Positions 25,555 through 34,966 of a DNA stretch of 48,105 bases are shown here, piece after piece. Below the pieces are notes generated by a model. That model saw only the letters and a program-made list of their open reading frames with translations, was not told the origin of the DNA and made no database searches. The position numbers were made by a program, and so were the translations under genes. Position 1 is the stretch's first letter. Each line of letters opens with the position of its first letter. Source of the DNA: Sphingobium limneticum (GTDB lineage: Bacteria; Pseudomonadota; Alphaproteobacteria; Sphingomonadales; Sphingomonadaceae); contig NZ_VYPZ01000028.1 of the NCBI RefSeq assembly GCF_008710155.1, positions 1-48,105 on the forward strand, written 5' to 3'.

Positions 25555-28500
25555 TCATGAAGGCGTACGCAGTCCTGCACCTCTTAGTGCCTCCCAGAAG
25601 CCATCAATGTCCTGCGACGCCAGCTGAGCCGGCTCGGCAATGAGGTGATTGACCGGCTTCAAATAGGTCGTGCCCATGAGCTTGCGGGGCAGCATCACAT
25701 GAATATAGGCGTGCGCCTGCAATGCCCGCATGGCCTGTTGAGCATGGCCGAGCAGTGCATGGGCTTCCTTAGCCCTTCCCACGCCATCGGCGACTTCGAT
25801 CAATAGCTTGGGAAATACGGCGGCATTCGCGCTGCCTGCCAGCTGCCGGGCTCTTAGCATCACATCGGCGACGACCCTGGCTGCACTCGATTGGTTGAGC
25901 GTCTGGCTAGTCAGATGGCGGGCAAAGTCGCGCAGACGATCGTCGGCGTCCCAGCCGTTGTCCTGCAACTGGCCGATGACCTCGGCAGCACTGAATTGCA
26001 CGAACTTGTAATTGGCATCCATCAGGGCGGCCACCACCTGTCTATATTCAGGATGGGTGAGCTTGCCGGGAAGTCCGACCCGCTGGACGAAGACCTGGGT
26101 CCAGGTCGTGTTTGCGCCAGCTGCCTGCGCGACGACGCGAAGCCCGAAATCATCGGTCAACAGGGCGCGCTTGGGTGCCAATGCGGCTATGAGGCTGTCA
26201 TGATAAGCGGGATTGAGATCTGCCAGCATGTCGGCAACGCTTTGAGGCACCTGCTGATCGGTCTCCGCCGGCACCACGGGCAAGGCCTCTGCAAGTTCCA
26301 GCGCGGCCTTCGCTTGGGCTATTTGCCGGGCGGCAGCCTCCTCTGTAAGCTCCTCAAGATAGTATCTGACGCCATCATAGCCGAAGGTGCCCGATTTACG
26401 GCCATGATTGCCCTCACGTTCCTCGACCAGGTGCCGAAGGCTGTCTATGGTCGACTGGACGACCGCGAGCCGGTCCTTGAGCTTGCTCAAAATTGGTCCA
26501 AGCCCCATGCGTGACCAAGCATATACAGACAGCGGGTCGACGACCATCACGCCGTTGCCGGCGCAAGCGCGCCCACTTGCGAACTCTGCCTCCTCGCCAA
26601 GGGCCGCCTTCAGGCCGAGGCTCTTGGGATGGCTGAAATTCTCCCAGACATCGAAGATCGAGGCTCCTGCAAATCGCGCGAACATCGGGATCGGTACGAC
26701 GCTGTCACGATAGAGGTTTTCGAGTTCCTTGCCCCGATCGGCACGCGCCCGCGCCATCGCGAACATTTCCTCGAACCGGTCGTCGCCCTTGCTGTCGTCG
26801 ATCGTGATCGATCCAAAGGCGCTGTTGTCCGGGAACAGAGCGGGAAATTGCCGCATCGTCCGCCGAAAGGCGAACAGGAATTGGGTCTGGATTTCGCCCA
26901 CACGAAAGACCTGCGGTGCTGTTCCAAGCTTGGCTATCTCGACCGTTTCACCGACCCGCAGACCTAGCAGGCGTTTGGCAAAGCCGTCCTCCGGCGACAA
27001 TTCTTCGCGCTCGATGCGCGGGTCGGACGCTGTTTCGATGATGCGGTGAAGCTCTTCGCCAGTCGCGTCGTTGATGAGAACGACACCGGTTCCCGCTTCC
27101 ACCCGGTCCGGAGCCGCCATTGTGACTTTGCTTGATCGTCCGCCGATGATGAGGCCGAGCGCATAGGCCAAATGGATCCGCGGCTCCGCATAGCCGTCTC
27201 GAAGTGCGCGATAGCCAAATGCCAAGGCTCTGGGCGCGTCTTCGAGATAGCGGTCCACCAATTGGGCAAGGCTGATGAGTTCAAGAGCTGCGCCCTCGAT
27301 GTCATGCGGTGTCTGCTGCAGCCAGGCCCTGAAGTCCACCGGCCGGCCAAGGCGGGTGAGCAACTGGATCCAGATCAGTCGATTGCGCAGCACATCGAGC
27401 TTTTGCAGGGCGCGCTCTGCAAGAGTGAGCGCCGGCTTTAACAGGCCCGAGCGCTCGTAGATCGCGACGCCCACCGGCAGATAGCCGTCGGATGTTTTCA
27501 GATCAGGCGGAAGGGACTCGAACAATTTGCGAGCCTCTGCCCGGCGATCGGCAAGGTTCAATGCCTGCAGCCGCCGCTGCAAGGCGAAATTATCGGTCTT
27601 TTGATGCAATGGCGCATAGAGATCGGCCGCCATCGAATAATGACCCGAGACATAGAGCGTCTCGGCGGCGTGCATGCGTTCACGTACGCTCAGCTCGCTT
27701 TGCGCGAGGGCCTCGATCTCGCTTACCAGTCGGTCCCGTAAGGGATCGTCCTGCGCGAGGCCATCGAACAATATTGATCTGACCACGATAGAGTTCGGGT
27801 TTTTCTCGATAGCCGCCGTGACGGCCGTGTCCCTCTCAACACCGCCCAGGATTGCCGCCTGAACCTGCATCGCTTCGACAAGCTCGATGCGCTCGGCTGG
27901 CGGCACATCCGCGCCTTCGGCAACGCCCAGCTTGTTCGACCAGGCGATTGCCGCTTGCGCGTCCTTCATCTGAAACGCGGCATGAGTTCGAAGCAGAAAT
28001 GCATCGAATGGCAGTTCGCTTTCTGGAAGACTGTCGAGCATCTTGGCCGCTGCGACCCAGTCGCCGTTCGCCGCCAGTCTGCGCGCTTCGAAAATGCCAT
28101 ATGCGGCATAATCGGGATTGGCCAGGAGGGCCTGATCCAGGATCTTCTCGGCCTCGATGTCGCGGCCAAGCATTCCGAGCAGACTGATGAGATTGGCAGC
28201 GACGTGGCGGCCCTGGAAACTGGAATCCTGCTCGACAAGCTTCGTCCACGCGCTTTGCATAAGCCTGATCGCGCGATCTACGTCCTTGCGTAAAGGTCCG
28301 GGGATCTCATGGGTGATGCCCAAAGCTTCAACTGCGGCCAGGGGTTGCACCAATGCTTCTGCGACCGACGACATCATCCGCCAATCGTCCGGCTCGATGC
28401 GCAAAGCCGCCTCGGCATAAGCCAGATGCCCCGCATCATCGCCATTCTCGCGTGCCCGCAATCCAAGATGCAGTTGAATATCGGCTGATGCTGTCAACTC

Positions 28501-29499
28501 GGGCGGTAGCTGTGCTTCGATGTCGGCGACAGCCGTGCCTGATGCAAGCGTATCGATCCAGATGCTCGCATTTCTCGCTGAGCTCTGATCATCCTTGAAG
28601 GCGGCTGTCGCAATCGGTTCTGCCTCGTCTCGCTTGCCCTCCATCGCCAGCGCTAATGCCTTTGTGGCGCGCGCATTGGGATAGTCAGGATAGGCGTCGA
28701 AGGCTTCATAGAACAGGCCGATCGCGCGCGGTTCATCTCCCAGCGCATAATGCGCGTTACCAAGGCCGGCCAGCATCCGATATCGTGCAAGTGGGCTGGC
28801 GTTCTCCGCCTCCCTGGCCATGAGGCGTTCAAGCGCCCTGATCGCGGCGCGAGGAGAGCCATCGCTGATGAGCTTGCTGGTTTCAGACACTTGGGCTGCG
28901 AGCGCATCGTCGTCCGATCCTGCCCGGATATCCGACATCATCTTGATCGCCGTGCGCACCAGCGTGTGGGTCTGCTCAAAGCCAGCGGCATTTTGCTGTG
29001 ATGACTCGGCGATCTGCTCGACGACGTCGACCGGCGCTACATCACGATAATATTTCAGGAGCACGTCCTGATGGTCCGAGACCAGATTGCGCAGCGTCTT
29101 CCATCCGGTGAACCGGACCTCGAACAATCCAAGCTTGGCATGTTCTACGCTGATCTGTCGCGCGACCTGCTGGAGCGCCTGATCATTAGGGCCCGTGGTC
29201 GCCAGAATGAAGACATCGAGAGGCGGCTGGAAGTTGCGAGCCTTGGCGACTTCTGCCCTGAGTTCCTTCTCGGTGACAGCAGCCTGGAGATCGCCATCCT
29301 TGCCTTTGCATTGCACGCCGGTGAAGCGACCTTCGATACGATCCGTACCATAGACGTCGACACCCGCCTGCGGCTGCCCCTCGCGTCCGTGCATTTCGGC
29401 ATCATTCGTCTTCCACATCCTGCGGTAGACATCGAACGCCAGATTTTCAAATTCCTGCCAGTGCTTTGGCGCTGACAACTCTCGCGATGTAACGGACAT
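25555..29499 (-). CDS. Mrr-like nuclease / TPR / GreA-like / PIN-like multidomain protein (candidate defence effector)
   Basis: 1314 residues. The N-terminal part is a restriction-endonuclease-like (PD-(D/E)XK, Mrr-type) domain: FENLAFDVYRRMW (Glu17), then HGREGQPQAGVDVYG (Asp48) and GVQCKGKDG (Gln63, Lys65). About 600 residues of TPR-type helices follow. Near 805-860 lies a GreA/GreB C-terminal-like domain (VVLINDATGEELHRI ... LSPEDGFAKRLLGLRVGETVEI). From about 980 to 1120 a PIN-like region is suggested by GVMVVDPLSVYAW and LLTDDFGLRVVAQAAG. It is therefore a possible double nuclease with a large sensing middle part. It is transcribed away from the winged-helix gene at 29746. No signal peptide or membrane segment. 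Domain edges are estimates from sequence alone; a phage-defence or DNA/RNA quality-control role is inferred. Confidence 0.7.
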   Translation of the reverse strand: MSVTSRELSAPKHWQEFENLAFDVYRRMWKTNDAEMHGREGQPQAGVDVYGTDRIEGRFTGVQCKGKDGDLQAAVTEKELRAEVAKARNFQPPLDVFILATTGPNDQALQQVARQISVEHAKLGLFEVRFTGWKTLRNLVSDHQDVLLKYYRDVAPVDVVEQIAESSQQNAAGFEQTHTLVRTAIKMMSDIRAGSDDDALAAQVSETSKLISDGSPRAAIRALERLMAREAENASPLARYRMLAGLGNAHYALGDEPRAIGLFYEAFDAYPDYPNARATKALALAMEGKRDEAEPIATAAFKDDQSSARNASIWIDTLASGTAVADIEAQLPPELTASADIQLHLGLRARENGDDAGHLAYAEAALRIEPDDWRMMSSVAEALVQPLAAVEALGITHEIPGPLRKDVDRAIRLMQSAWTKLVEQDSSFQGRHVAANLISLLGMLGRDIEAEKILDQALLANPDYAAYGIFEARRLAANGDWVAAAKMLDSLPESELPFDAFLLRTHAAFQMKDAQAAIAWSNKLGVAEGADVPPAERIELVEAMQVQAAILGGVERDTAVTAAIEKNPNSIVVRSILFDGLAQDDPLRDRLVSEIEALAQSELSVRERMHAAETLYVSGHYSMAADLYAPLHQKTDNFALQRRLQALNLADRRAEARKLFESLPPDLKTSDGYLPVGVAIYERSGLLKPALTLAERALQKLDVLRNRLIWIQLLTRLGRPVDFRAWLQQTPHDIEGAALELISLAQLVDRYLEDAPRALAFGYRALRDGYAEPRIHLAYALGLIIGGRSSKVTMAAPDRVEAGTGVVLINDATGEELHRIIETASDPRIEREELSPEDGFAKRLLGLRVGETVEIAKLGTAPQVFRVGEIQTQFLFAFRRTMRQFPALFPDNSAFGSITIDDSKGDDRFEEMFAMARARADRGKELENLYRDSVVPIPMFARFAGASIFDVWENFSHPKSLGLKAALGEEAEFASGRACAGNGVMVVDPLSVYAWSRMGLGPILSKLKDRLAVVQSTIDSLRHLVEEREGNHGRKSGTFGYDGVRYYLEELTEEAAARQIAQAKAALELAEALPVVPAETDQQVPQSVADMLADLNPAYHDSLIAALAPKRALLTDDFGLRVVAQAAGANTTWTQVFVQRVGLPGKLTHPEYRQVVAALMDANYKFVQFSAAEVIGQLQDNGWDADDRLRDFARHLTSQTLNQSSAARVVADVMLRARQLAGSANAAVFPKLLIEVADGVGRAKEAHALLGHAQQAMRALQAHAYIHVMLPRKLMGTTYLKPVNHLIAEPAQLASQDIDGFWEALRGAGLRTPS

Positions 29500-29745
29500 G
29501 CAACGAGCATAATTGTTCCTGCTTTGATCTGGAAGCCCTGATTGCGGCCTGACGGCCGATAATCAGCATGAGGCAGGTGCCGCGTCGGGTCGGCATAGCC
29601 CCTGGCTCTCGCGCATCCGAAATGTCTTGTACTCGGCGAATGCACATTGCGAAACTTGTCGTCGAGCGGCGGAACGTCTTTTCTTATTTGTTCTCATTTT
29701 GTATCGTCCAGGTTCCGACAAGCGCTTCATGGAGGAGCCGCGAAA

Positions 29746-30507
29746 ATGGACGAGCAAAGTCAATCCATCGGGACGATCAAGCCGCCTCTGGAGTATAGCA
29801 GCGCCAAGGCCGGCCGCCATGCGGCAAAGGCCCTGGCGGGCGCGATCCCGGTCGTAGGATCTGCGGTTACCGAACTCATCGATGGCCTCGTGCCTGACCC
29901 TGAGAGTAATGACCGCAAACGCTGGGAAGGCGAGGTCACCGATAGCGTCAATGGCTTGACGGATACGGTGGAACAGCTGTCTCGTCCCGATCGCGGACAG
30001 AAGGTCACATTTTCGGGCGCCCAGGCATTCGTGGCGAGCTACCTCACTGAAAATTGCAGCAACGGTATCCCCGACTATGTGGATGTCGACAGTTTGGTAG
30101 CAGCAGATTCATCTTTTTCGCGCGAGGATATCGAGGACGCCATTGCCGATCTTGAAGGCTATGGGCTCGTGAAAAGTCTCGACTCCTTTGGCGGTTCCGG
30201 GCTGATCGAGCTGACCGAGCACGCCTATGAGGCGTTCGACCCTCCTATCATGGGCTGGGACCCGCAAGAGGATGCCAGGCTTCTGGCTGCCTATCTGGTG
30301 ACCCATCGCGCGGAACAGTCCTTTTCGGCACCTGACCTGGAGGCTGCGATGGGTTGGCCCCGTCGGCGGTTCAATCCAGCCCTGCGCGTTGTCGCACAAT
30401 ATATCCGATGTGTCGGTGACGAACTGCAGCCCCATTATGTGGTGACATGCGTGCTGCCGACTTCTGCGGAATTCTCCCGCCTGCGAAGATTTGCGGCTGG
30501 GAGGTGA
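29746..30507 (+). CDS. Winged-helix protein with N-terminal hydrophobic segment
   Basis: 253 residues from ATG 29746 with GGAGG nine bases upstream. Residues of about 20-45 (AAKALAGAIPVVGSAVTELI followed by DGLVP) form a Gly/Ala-rich hydrophobic helix of the type seen at the N terminus of membrane-associated conflict proteins. The rest looks like two winged-helix units: one around DYVDVDSLVAADSSFSREDI and EDAIADLEGYGLVKSL, another around YLVTHRAEQSFSAPDLEAAM. It is divergent from the 1314-residue nuclease-like protein; 246 bases separate their starts, room for two promoters. Possible regulator or partner of that protein. Confidence 0.6.
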   Translation: MDEQSQSIGTIKPPLEYSSAKAGRHAAKALAGAIPVVGSAVTELIDGLVPDPESNDRKRWEGEVTDSVNGLTDTVEQLSRPDRGQKVTFSGAQAFVASYLTENCSNGIPDYVDVDSLVAADSSFSREDIEDAIADLEGYGLVKSLDSFGGSGLIELTEHAYEAFDPPIMGWDPQEDARLLAAYLVTHRAEQSFSAPDLEAAMGWPRRRFNPALRVVAQYIRCVGDELQPHYVVTCVLPTSAEFSRLRRFAAGR

Positions 30508-30584
30508 TCACGCGCTATCGCAGGCAGCATGATTGCGGATGTCTTGGAATCTGGATCGGCTTCGCATTGGCACACTGATCCCCG

Positions 30585-31871
30585 TCACAGACTCGACCTT
30601 GCCACCTCATCCCAACCTTGAACGACGCCATCCACCGCCGTCACGTTGAAGAAACTGGAAAGCCGGGGGCGGAAGCGGAGTGTTTCGCCCCACCGGGACA
30701 GACCCTGGATATCGTCCCGCTGCACGAACAAAGCTATATTGCGGCCCTGCGCGCTGCGGGTGCTCGGATAGATGATACCGTCGAGAGCTGCATCATCTAT
30801 CCGGAAGACCCTGCGAAAATATTCCGTCACGATCTGCGCGGGCACATAGTCGATATGCTCCCTCCCATCGCGCGCCGAAATCCTGGCGATGTCGTCAATG
30901 AATGCCGACATGAACTGTGCGAGACCGCGCTGGCCACGGGTGGCATTATGGAATATCCCGACATAGGGAAGCGGCGCCTGACCGGATAGATCGAGCAGGC
31001 GTAAAGGTCGCAGGGGCGAGAAGACGCCCATCGCAACCCGGCCATTGCTCTGCAAAGCTTCGTGGAGCGGCGTTTCGGGATCGAGCGCACCGTAGAATAT
31101 GGCGATGCCCGCCGCGTTCATACGCCCGGCCGGCGGGCCGTTGTCACTTTCAGGTGGTGGGCCAAGGTCTGCGGCAGAACGGTGCCACGGCTGACCCTCT
31201 CCTACAGCACGCGCACGATAGATGCGCGTGCCGGTTCCCAATGTTCGAATGAGACCGGCCGATCGAACCGCGTCGCCCAGCAGATCGAGCATGGCGGTCG
31301 CGGGCACGAAGTCATCATCCTGTCGATCATGATACCCCCTGGGCTGCTCGTCCTCCCGAAGGAACATGAAACGGGAACTATGCTTCACATAACGACTGAA
31401 GCTTTCCCAGGCCTCGCCCAGTTGGCGGCTGGGAAGCCATTGACCCGGATTGCGTTCACACCATTGCCTGTCATCATCGAGAATGGAGCTGACCGCCTCG
31501 GCGACCTCCCATTCCGTGCTGAGATGGTCCTGGACGATCTCCCATTTGTCCCAGGTCATTCCAGCCCAGCCATTGTCGCTCTCCGGATCGAGGAAGAGGA
31601 CATTTTCAGGAATATCATAATCCTGCGCGATACAGCCCATGATATAGGCTGCGATCAGATCGATCGACACTGCCCGTTCGGAGCGGAACCGGCGGCCACA
31701 AAAATCGCATTGTCTGGCACCCGCAAGTGTCGCCGCCGCCTCGGCCAGACCTTCATCGGCAAGGCATGTTCCGCAGACATGCCGTGGATCGCTGCCGCTG
31801 ACATCGCTCTGTCCCTGCGACACCATCGCGTCGGCCCAATCGGCCCAGCTCAGCTCATCACCGAAATTCAC
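30585..31871 (-). CDS. RES-domain protein with HEPN/RES N-terminal domain
   Basis: 428 residues from a GTG with AAGGA seven bases upstream. The N terminus has two CxxC pairs (HVCGTCLADEG and ARQCDFCGRRF), as in the HEPN/RES N-terminal domain, followed by a helical HEPN-like region. The C-terminal half is a RES domain: TRIYRARAVGEGQ, then GRMNAAGIAIFYGALDPETP and the late DGIIYPSTRS segment. RES toxins (such as MbcT and RES of Pseudomonas) destroy NAD+. Here there is no adjacent Xre-type antitoxin gene, so this is the longer, stand-alone type, whose trigger is unknown. Convergent with the winged-helix gene. Confidence 0.78.
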   Translation of the reverse strand: MNFGDELSWADWADAMVSQGQSDVSGSDPRHVCGTCLADEGLAEAAATLAGARQCDFCGRRFRSERAVSIDLIAAYIMGCIAQDYDIPENVLFLDPESDNGWAGMTWDKWEIVQDHLSTEWEVAEAVSSILDDDRQWCERNPGQWLPSRQLGEAWESFSRYVKHSSRFMFLREDEQPRGYHDRQDDDFVPATAMLDLLGDAVRSAGLIRTLGTGTRIYRARAVGEGQPWHRSAADLGPPPESDNGPPAGRMNAAGIAIFYGALDPETPLHEALQSNGRVAMGVFSPLRPLRLLDLSGQAPLPYVGIFHNATRGQRGLAQFMSAFIDDIARISARDGREHIDYVPAQIVTEYFRRVFRIDDAALDGIIYPSTRSAQGRNIALFVQRDDIQGLSRWGETLRFRPRLSSFFNVTAVDGVVQGWDEVARSSL

Positions 31872-32028
31872 AGGCTATTCCTTTTTCGCGCACGCCCTTG
31901 GGGGCATTGAACCGGTGCTCCGCACCAGCCGTTGCCGAGACCGCCCCGGTTAATCTGGAGCAAGTGAAGATAGGGTGTCCAGCGACCGCGCATCCAACGG
32001 GTCTGCGTGGAGCCGCCAGGGAAAGATG

Positions 32029-32412
32029 TCAGGCTGTGGCCGCGCGCAGCATTCCAATCATGTCGGCTCGGTCCCGCATGATTCTGGCATGAGCATGGAG
32101 CAGGGTGGCTGCCGCCGCGATGGGGAGGGGACCAACGCATCGATAGAGACCGATTACATAATCATCGGCGCTCTCGAGAAGCCTTGCCAGGTCCCTTCGA
32201 CCCTCGCTGTGCGCATTGCTGACCCCATTCTCCTCCTCCATCCACAACTGCGATACTGCGTCAGCCACAGCCTCGGCTTGTATGAAACCGCTGTCGAGGC
32301 CCACCTGAAGCGACAGGGCCGCAAGGCGCACCGCGACAGGGTCTGCGGCAGGATCGGCGATCACATCAATGAGCGGGAGATTATGGTCATAGGTGCTGAG
32401 CCAGGCATGCAT
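32029..32412 (-). CDS. Hypothetical protein upstream of the RES gene
   Basis: 127 residues from ATG 32412 (GGAG ten bases upstream); an ATG at 32448 is in frame but lacks a ribosome-binding site. The sequence (MHAWLSTYDHNLPLIDVIAD ... RRDLARLLESADDYVIGLYR) is helical and protein-like. Same strand as the RES gene, 157 bases before it. No known family; a possible partner of the RES protein. Confidence 0.5.
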   Translation of the reverse strand: MHAWLSTYDHNLPLIDVIADPAADPVAVRLAALSLQVGLDSGFIQAEAVADAVSQLWMEEENGVSNAHSEGRRDLARLLESADDYVIGLYRCVGPLPIAAAATLLHAHARIMRDRADMIGMLRAATA

Positions 32413-32802
32413 GAGTTGGATTCTCCAGGGACGCTCCGTTGAGAACATAGGAGGAACATCAATGCAAGGGTGAAGGCGCGTGGCGGCTGCCCGCTACGCG
32501 GGCACCGTCGCCCTATCGGCGCTGCGCGCCGACCGAGCCCCTGCTGCGCCGGGTCTCGGCCCTGTCGGGTGACGGTCGACTGCCGGAGGAAGAACTGGCG
32601 GGGGCAAGTGGCGGCGAAGAGCAGCGCCAAGGCCAAGGGGCAGCATTGTCGCAGGAGGAGGGTAGCGACGGCGGCGGCCTGCGCCCGCGCGCGCGGGCGG
32701 CGGCAGCGGCGGGGGTGAGGACGGGACAGAGAGAAGAGAGGGACTTTTGAGGATGTCGGTTCGGAATGGTCCGAAAGCGACATGCGTCAAAGGATAAGTC
32801 TT
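32413..32802. other. GC-rich gene-free region (390 bases)
   Basis: Open frames here are shadows of GC-rich sequence. TGCCCGC/GCGGGCA at 32488-32504 forms a short perfect hairpin. The right-hand end should hold the promoter of the DUF736 gene, but no clear -35/-10 pair stands out. Confidence 0.45.
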
Positions 32803-33267
32803 ATGAACATCGGTGAATTCAAGACCATGAACGGCCGTCTGCAGGGCTGGATCGCAACCCGCACGATGGATCTGCCCCGGCTTGGGCTGCGCAAGGTCGA
32901 GAGCATGCACGAGCGGGCGCCCGTCTATGAAATCCTCGCACTCAACGTCGGCAATCGCTGGGTGCAGGTGGGCGCGCTTTGGGAAGCCTTCGCCAAGAAC
33001 ACCACCGGCGAGGCCTTCCTCCAGGGTTCGATCGACGATCCGAGCCTGCCCGAACCGCTCCCGATCGCCCTGTTCGGCGATGCGCAGGAGGGCTTTCGCG
33101 TCGCCTGGCGCCGTCAGCAGCCTCGCGACATGTTCGCTCCGGTGAGCCGTGGGGCGCAGCGCGGCGGGGCGCCCGACGGCGAGGACGACTTCGGCGACAG
33201 CACGGCCGACAGCAATGGCGAGCTGATGGGCGCGGGCGCCGATCTGGCGGACGAGGTCCCCTATTGA
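32803..33267 (+). CDS. DUF736 family protein
   Basis: 154 residues from ATG 32803 (AAGGA eight bases upstream). MNIGEFKTMNGRLQGWIATR and the later APVYEILALNVGNRWVQVGA are typical of DUF736, a small beta-rich family almost confined to alphaproteobacterial and related plasmids and integrative elements. The C-terminal 40 residues are acidic and Gly-rich. Function unknown. A strong terminator follows. Confidence 0.85.
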   Translation: MNIGEFKTMNGRLQGWIATRTMDLPRLGLRKVESMHERAPVYEILALNVGNRWVQVGALWEAFAKNTTGEAFLQGSIDDPSLPEPLPIALFGDAQEGFRVAWRRQQPRDMFAPVSRGAQRGGAPDGEDDFGDSTADSNGELMGAGADLADEVPY

Positions 33268-33292
33268 GGGCATCGGCCGTTCGCCATGAACC

Positions 33293-33329
33293 GGGCCGGG
33301 GGCAGCGTGGCTGCCTCCGGCCCATTTTT
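33293..33329 (+). terminator. Rho-independent terminator after DUF736
   Basis: A 14-base stem (33293-33306 with 33310-33323, one mismatch) with a 3-base loop, then ATTTTTC. It lies between the DUF736 stop and the next ribosome-binding site, so the DUF736 gene is largely a separate unit. Confidence 0.85.
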
Positions 33330-33356
33330 CCTGTGCCAGCCATGAGGAGCAGGGCC

Positions 33357-34361
33357 ATGACCCGCACCCATTCTCAAAGCGTCCATCAGTTCGCCGACCT
33401 GAAGCAACTTTACGCGGAAATGACCGCAACGCCCGATTTCCAGGCGATATTCGGCGAGCCCCTGGGGCTCACCATCGCCGGGCCGGGCGAAGCACCCGCC
33501 GAACTCGACATGCCCGAACCGCTCGCCGTCCAGGCCGATTGCGGTGGCGTGATCGCCTGCCTGTTCGATCTCCTGAGCGATACGCGCCTCGAAGCGCTGG
33601 CCGCCGAGATCGCCTGGGGTTTCGTGAACTCCTTTCACTTCGTAGCCGGCAAGCTTGAACGCCGCGAAGATGGCCTTGCCCGCGAGCTGGGGGAGATGGC
33701 GCGCGCTCCCGACATGAGCGAGGTCTATGCCCGCGAACTGGAGGAGAAACAGCTGCTTTGCCATAGCGTCACCGAACAGCGCGAGGCGCTCGAGACCATG
33801 CGCGATTTCGCGGCCGATATGTATGGCGCCATGTCGGGCATGCCCTGGTCGCCCGCGCGCGGCAGCCGGACGTCGAACCGGAGCGCCTCCCATATCGATG
33901 CGCTCGACTTCCTGCGCGCGCGGCAACTGGCGGCGCGCGAGCGGCACCTGCCGCAGGGGCCGATCGTCATCTTCTCAGGCCCCGCCAAATGGCATGACAC
34001 CGATATCCTCTTTGCCAAGCTCGACGAAATCCGCGCGCGCGTGCCGCACATGACGCTGGTGACGACCGGTCAGCGAACCGGTGCCGACGCGATCGCGGCC
34101 GGCTGGGCCGACAGGCCCGGCGTGAAGGTGCCCCATGTGGCCTACAAGCTCTACCGATCGGGCGCGAGGGAGGCGTTCGACCGTAACCGCAAGCTCCTGG
34201 CGCTGCGCCCCGTCGAGGCTGTGCTGTGCCAGGGATCGGGCGTGCAGAAGAACCTCTATCAGCTCATGCGCGAGGAGGGCGTGCCGATCCACGCCTTTCG
34301 CAAATGCGACCAGGCGCCCGACGTGGGACTGCGTGACCGACTGGCAGGGGGGAGGGCGTAA
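33357..34361 (+). CDS. DUF2493 (SLOG-like) protein, copy 1
   Basis: 334 residues from ATG 33357 with GAGGAG eight bases upstream. The C-terminal domain is DUF2493/YspA-like: PIVIFSGPAKWHDTDILFAK, then TLVTTGQRTGADAIAAGWAD, and VEAVLCQGSG near the end. These proteins have a Rossmann-type SLOG fold that probably binds a nucleotide-derived ligand. The N-terminal 170 residues are helical and shared with the paralogue at 36035. Its stop overlaps the next start (TAATG). Confidence 0.82.
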   Translation: MTRTHSQSVHQFADLKQLYAEMTATPDFQAIFGEPLGLTIAGPGEAPAELDMPEPLAVQADCGGVIACLFDLLSDTRLEALAAEIAWGFVNSFHFVAGKLERREDGLARELGEMARAPDMSEVYARELEEKQLLCHSVTEQREALETMRDFAADMYGAMSGMPWSPARGSRTSNRSASHIDALDFLRARQLAARERHLPQGPIVIFSGPAKWHDTDILFAKLDEIRARVPHMTLVTTGQRTGADAIAAGWADRPGVKVPHVAYKLYRSGAREAFDRNRKLLALRPVEAVLCQGSGVQKNLYQLMREEGVPIHAFRKCDQAPDVGLRDRLAGGRA

Positions 34362-34576
34362 TGGCGATCCCCGATGGCTACAGACGCAATTTCGAGACGC
34401 TGGTGCGCGCTGCAAAGCAGGATGATCTCGCGCTGCTCGAATGCACCGACGCGGTGACCGGCGAGCCGCGCTATGTCCTGTGCGCGGTCGGAAGCGATGG
34501 CACCGACTATGTCATGACGCCCTTTGGTCATCTGCATGACGGCAACCCTTACGAGGCCTATATTGCGCCCGCCTGA
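34361..34576 (+). CDS. DUF6117-type small protein
   Basis: 71 residues, starting inside the stop of the DUF2493 gene (TAATG), so coupled to it. MAIPDGYRRNFETLVRAAKQ followed by DDLALLECTDAVTGEPRYVL is the usual pattern of this plasmid family. Function unknown. Confidence 0.75.
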   Translation: MAIPDGYRRNFETLVRAAKQDDLALLECTDAVTGEPRYVLCAVGSDGTDYVMTPFGHLHDGNPYEAYIAPA

Positions 34577-34904
34577 GCCGCCGGCGTGGCCCGGTTCTCC
34601 GCGAGGTGCCGTACCGGTGGAAATCGGCACGCATCTTGTCCTCTCCACAGCGCATGTGACCCATGCCACATCGGAACTGCTGACCGCCTGGGCGGCGCTG
34701 CCTGTCGAGCAGCAACCCCTTACGGCCGCATCGACCTGGTATGGCTGGTTCGTCTCGACCTATGCGGTCGAGGGTGACATCGCGCCGATCATCCCGCCGG
34801 ACCTGGTGGAGATCCAGCGCTTCGCCCGGTCCCTGGGATGTGCGTACATCCTCTTCGATTGCGACGGGGATACCGTCGCCGCACTGCGGACTTTCAGCTG
34901 GTAG
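34536..34904 (+). CDS. DUF5983-type protein
   Basis: 122 residues from ATG 34536, overlapping the previous gene by 41 bases in another frame; a TTG at 34524 is in the same frame. The core HLVLSTAHVTHATSELLTAW and the end LGCAYILFDCDGDTVAALRT fit DUF5983, a small plasmid family commonly next to DUF6117. A strong terminator follows. Confidence 0.68.
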   Translation: MTATLTRPILRPPEPPAWPGSPRGAVPVEIGTHLVLSTAHVTHATSELLTAWAALPVEQQPLTAASTWYGWFVSTYAVEGDIAPIIPPDLVEIQRFARSLGCAYILFDCDGDTVAALRTFSW

Positions 34905-34933
34905 CCGGGCTTTTCGCCTTGCCTTCGACCAGT

Positions 34934-34966
34934 GGGTCGCCGGCATCGTCCGGCGGCCCTTTTTTT
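34934..34966 (+). terminator. Rho-independent terminator after DUF5983 gene
   Basis: GGGTCGCCGG (34934-34943) pairs with CCGGCGGCCC (34950-34959) around CATCGT, with one mismatch, then seven T residues. Confidence 0.88.

Noticed and set aside
32494..33429. 311-codon minus-strand frame over the DUF736 gene
   Set aside because: Arg/Pro-rich shadow; DUF736 on the plus strand has a proper start site and terminator.
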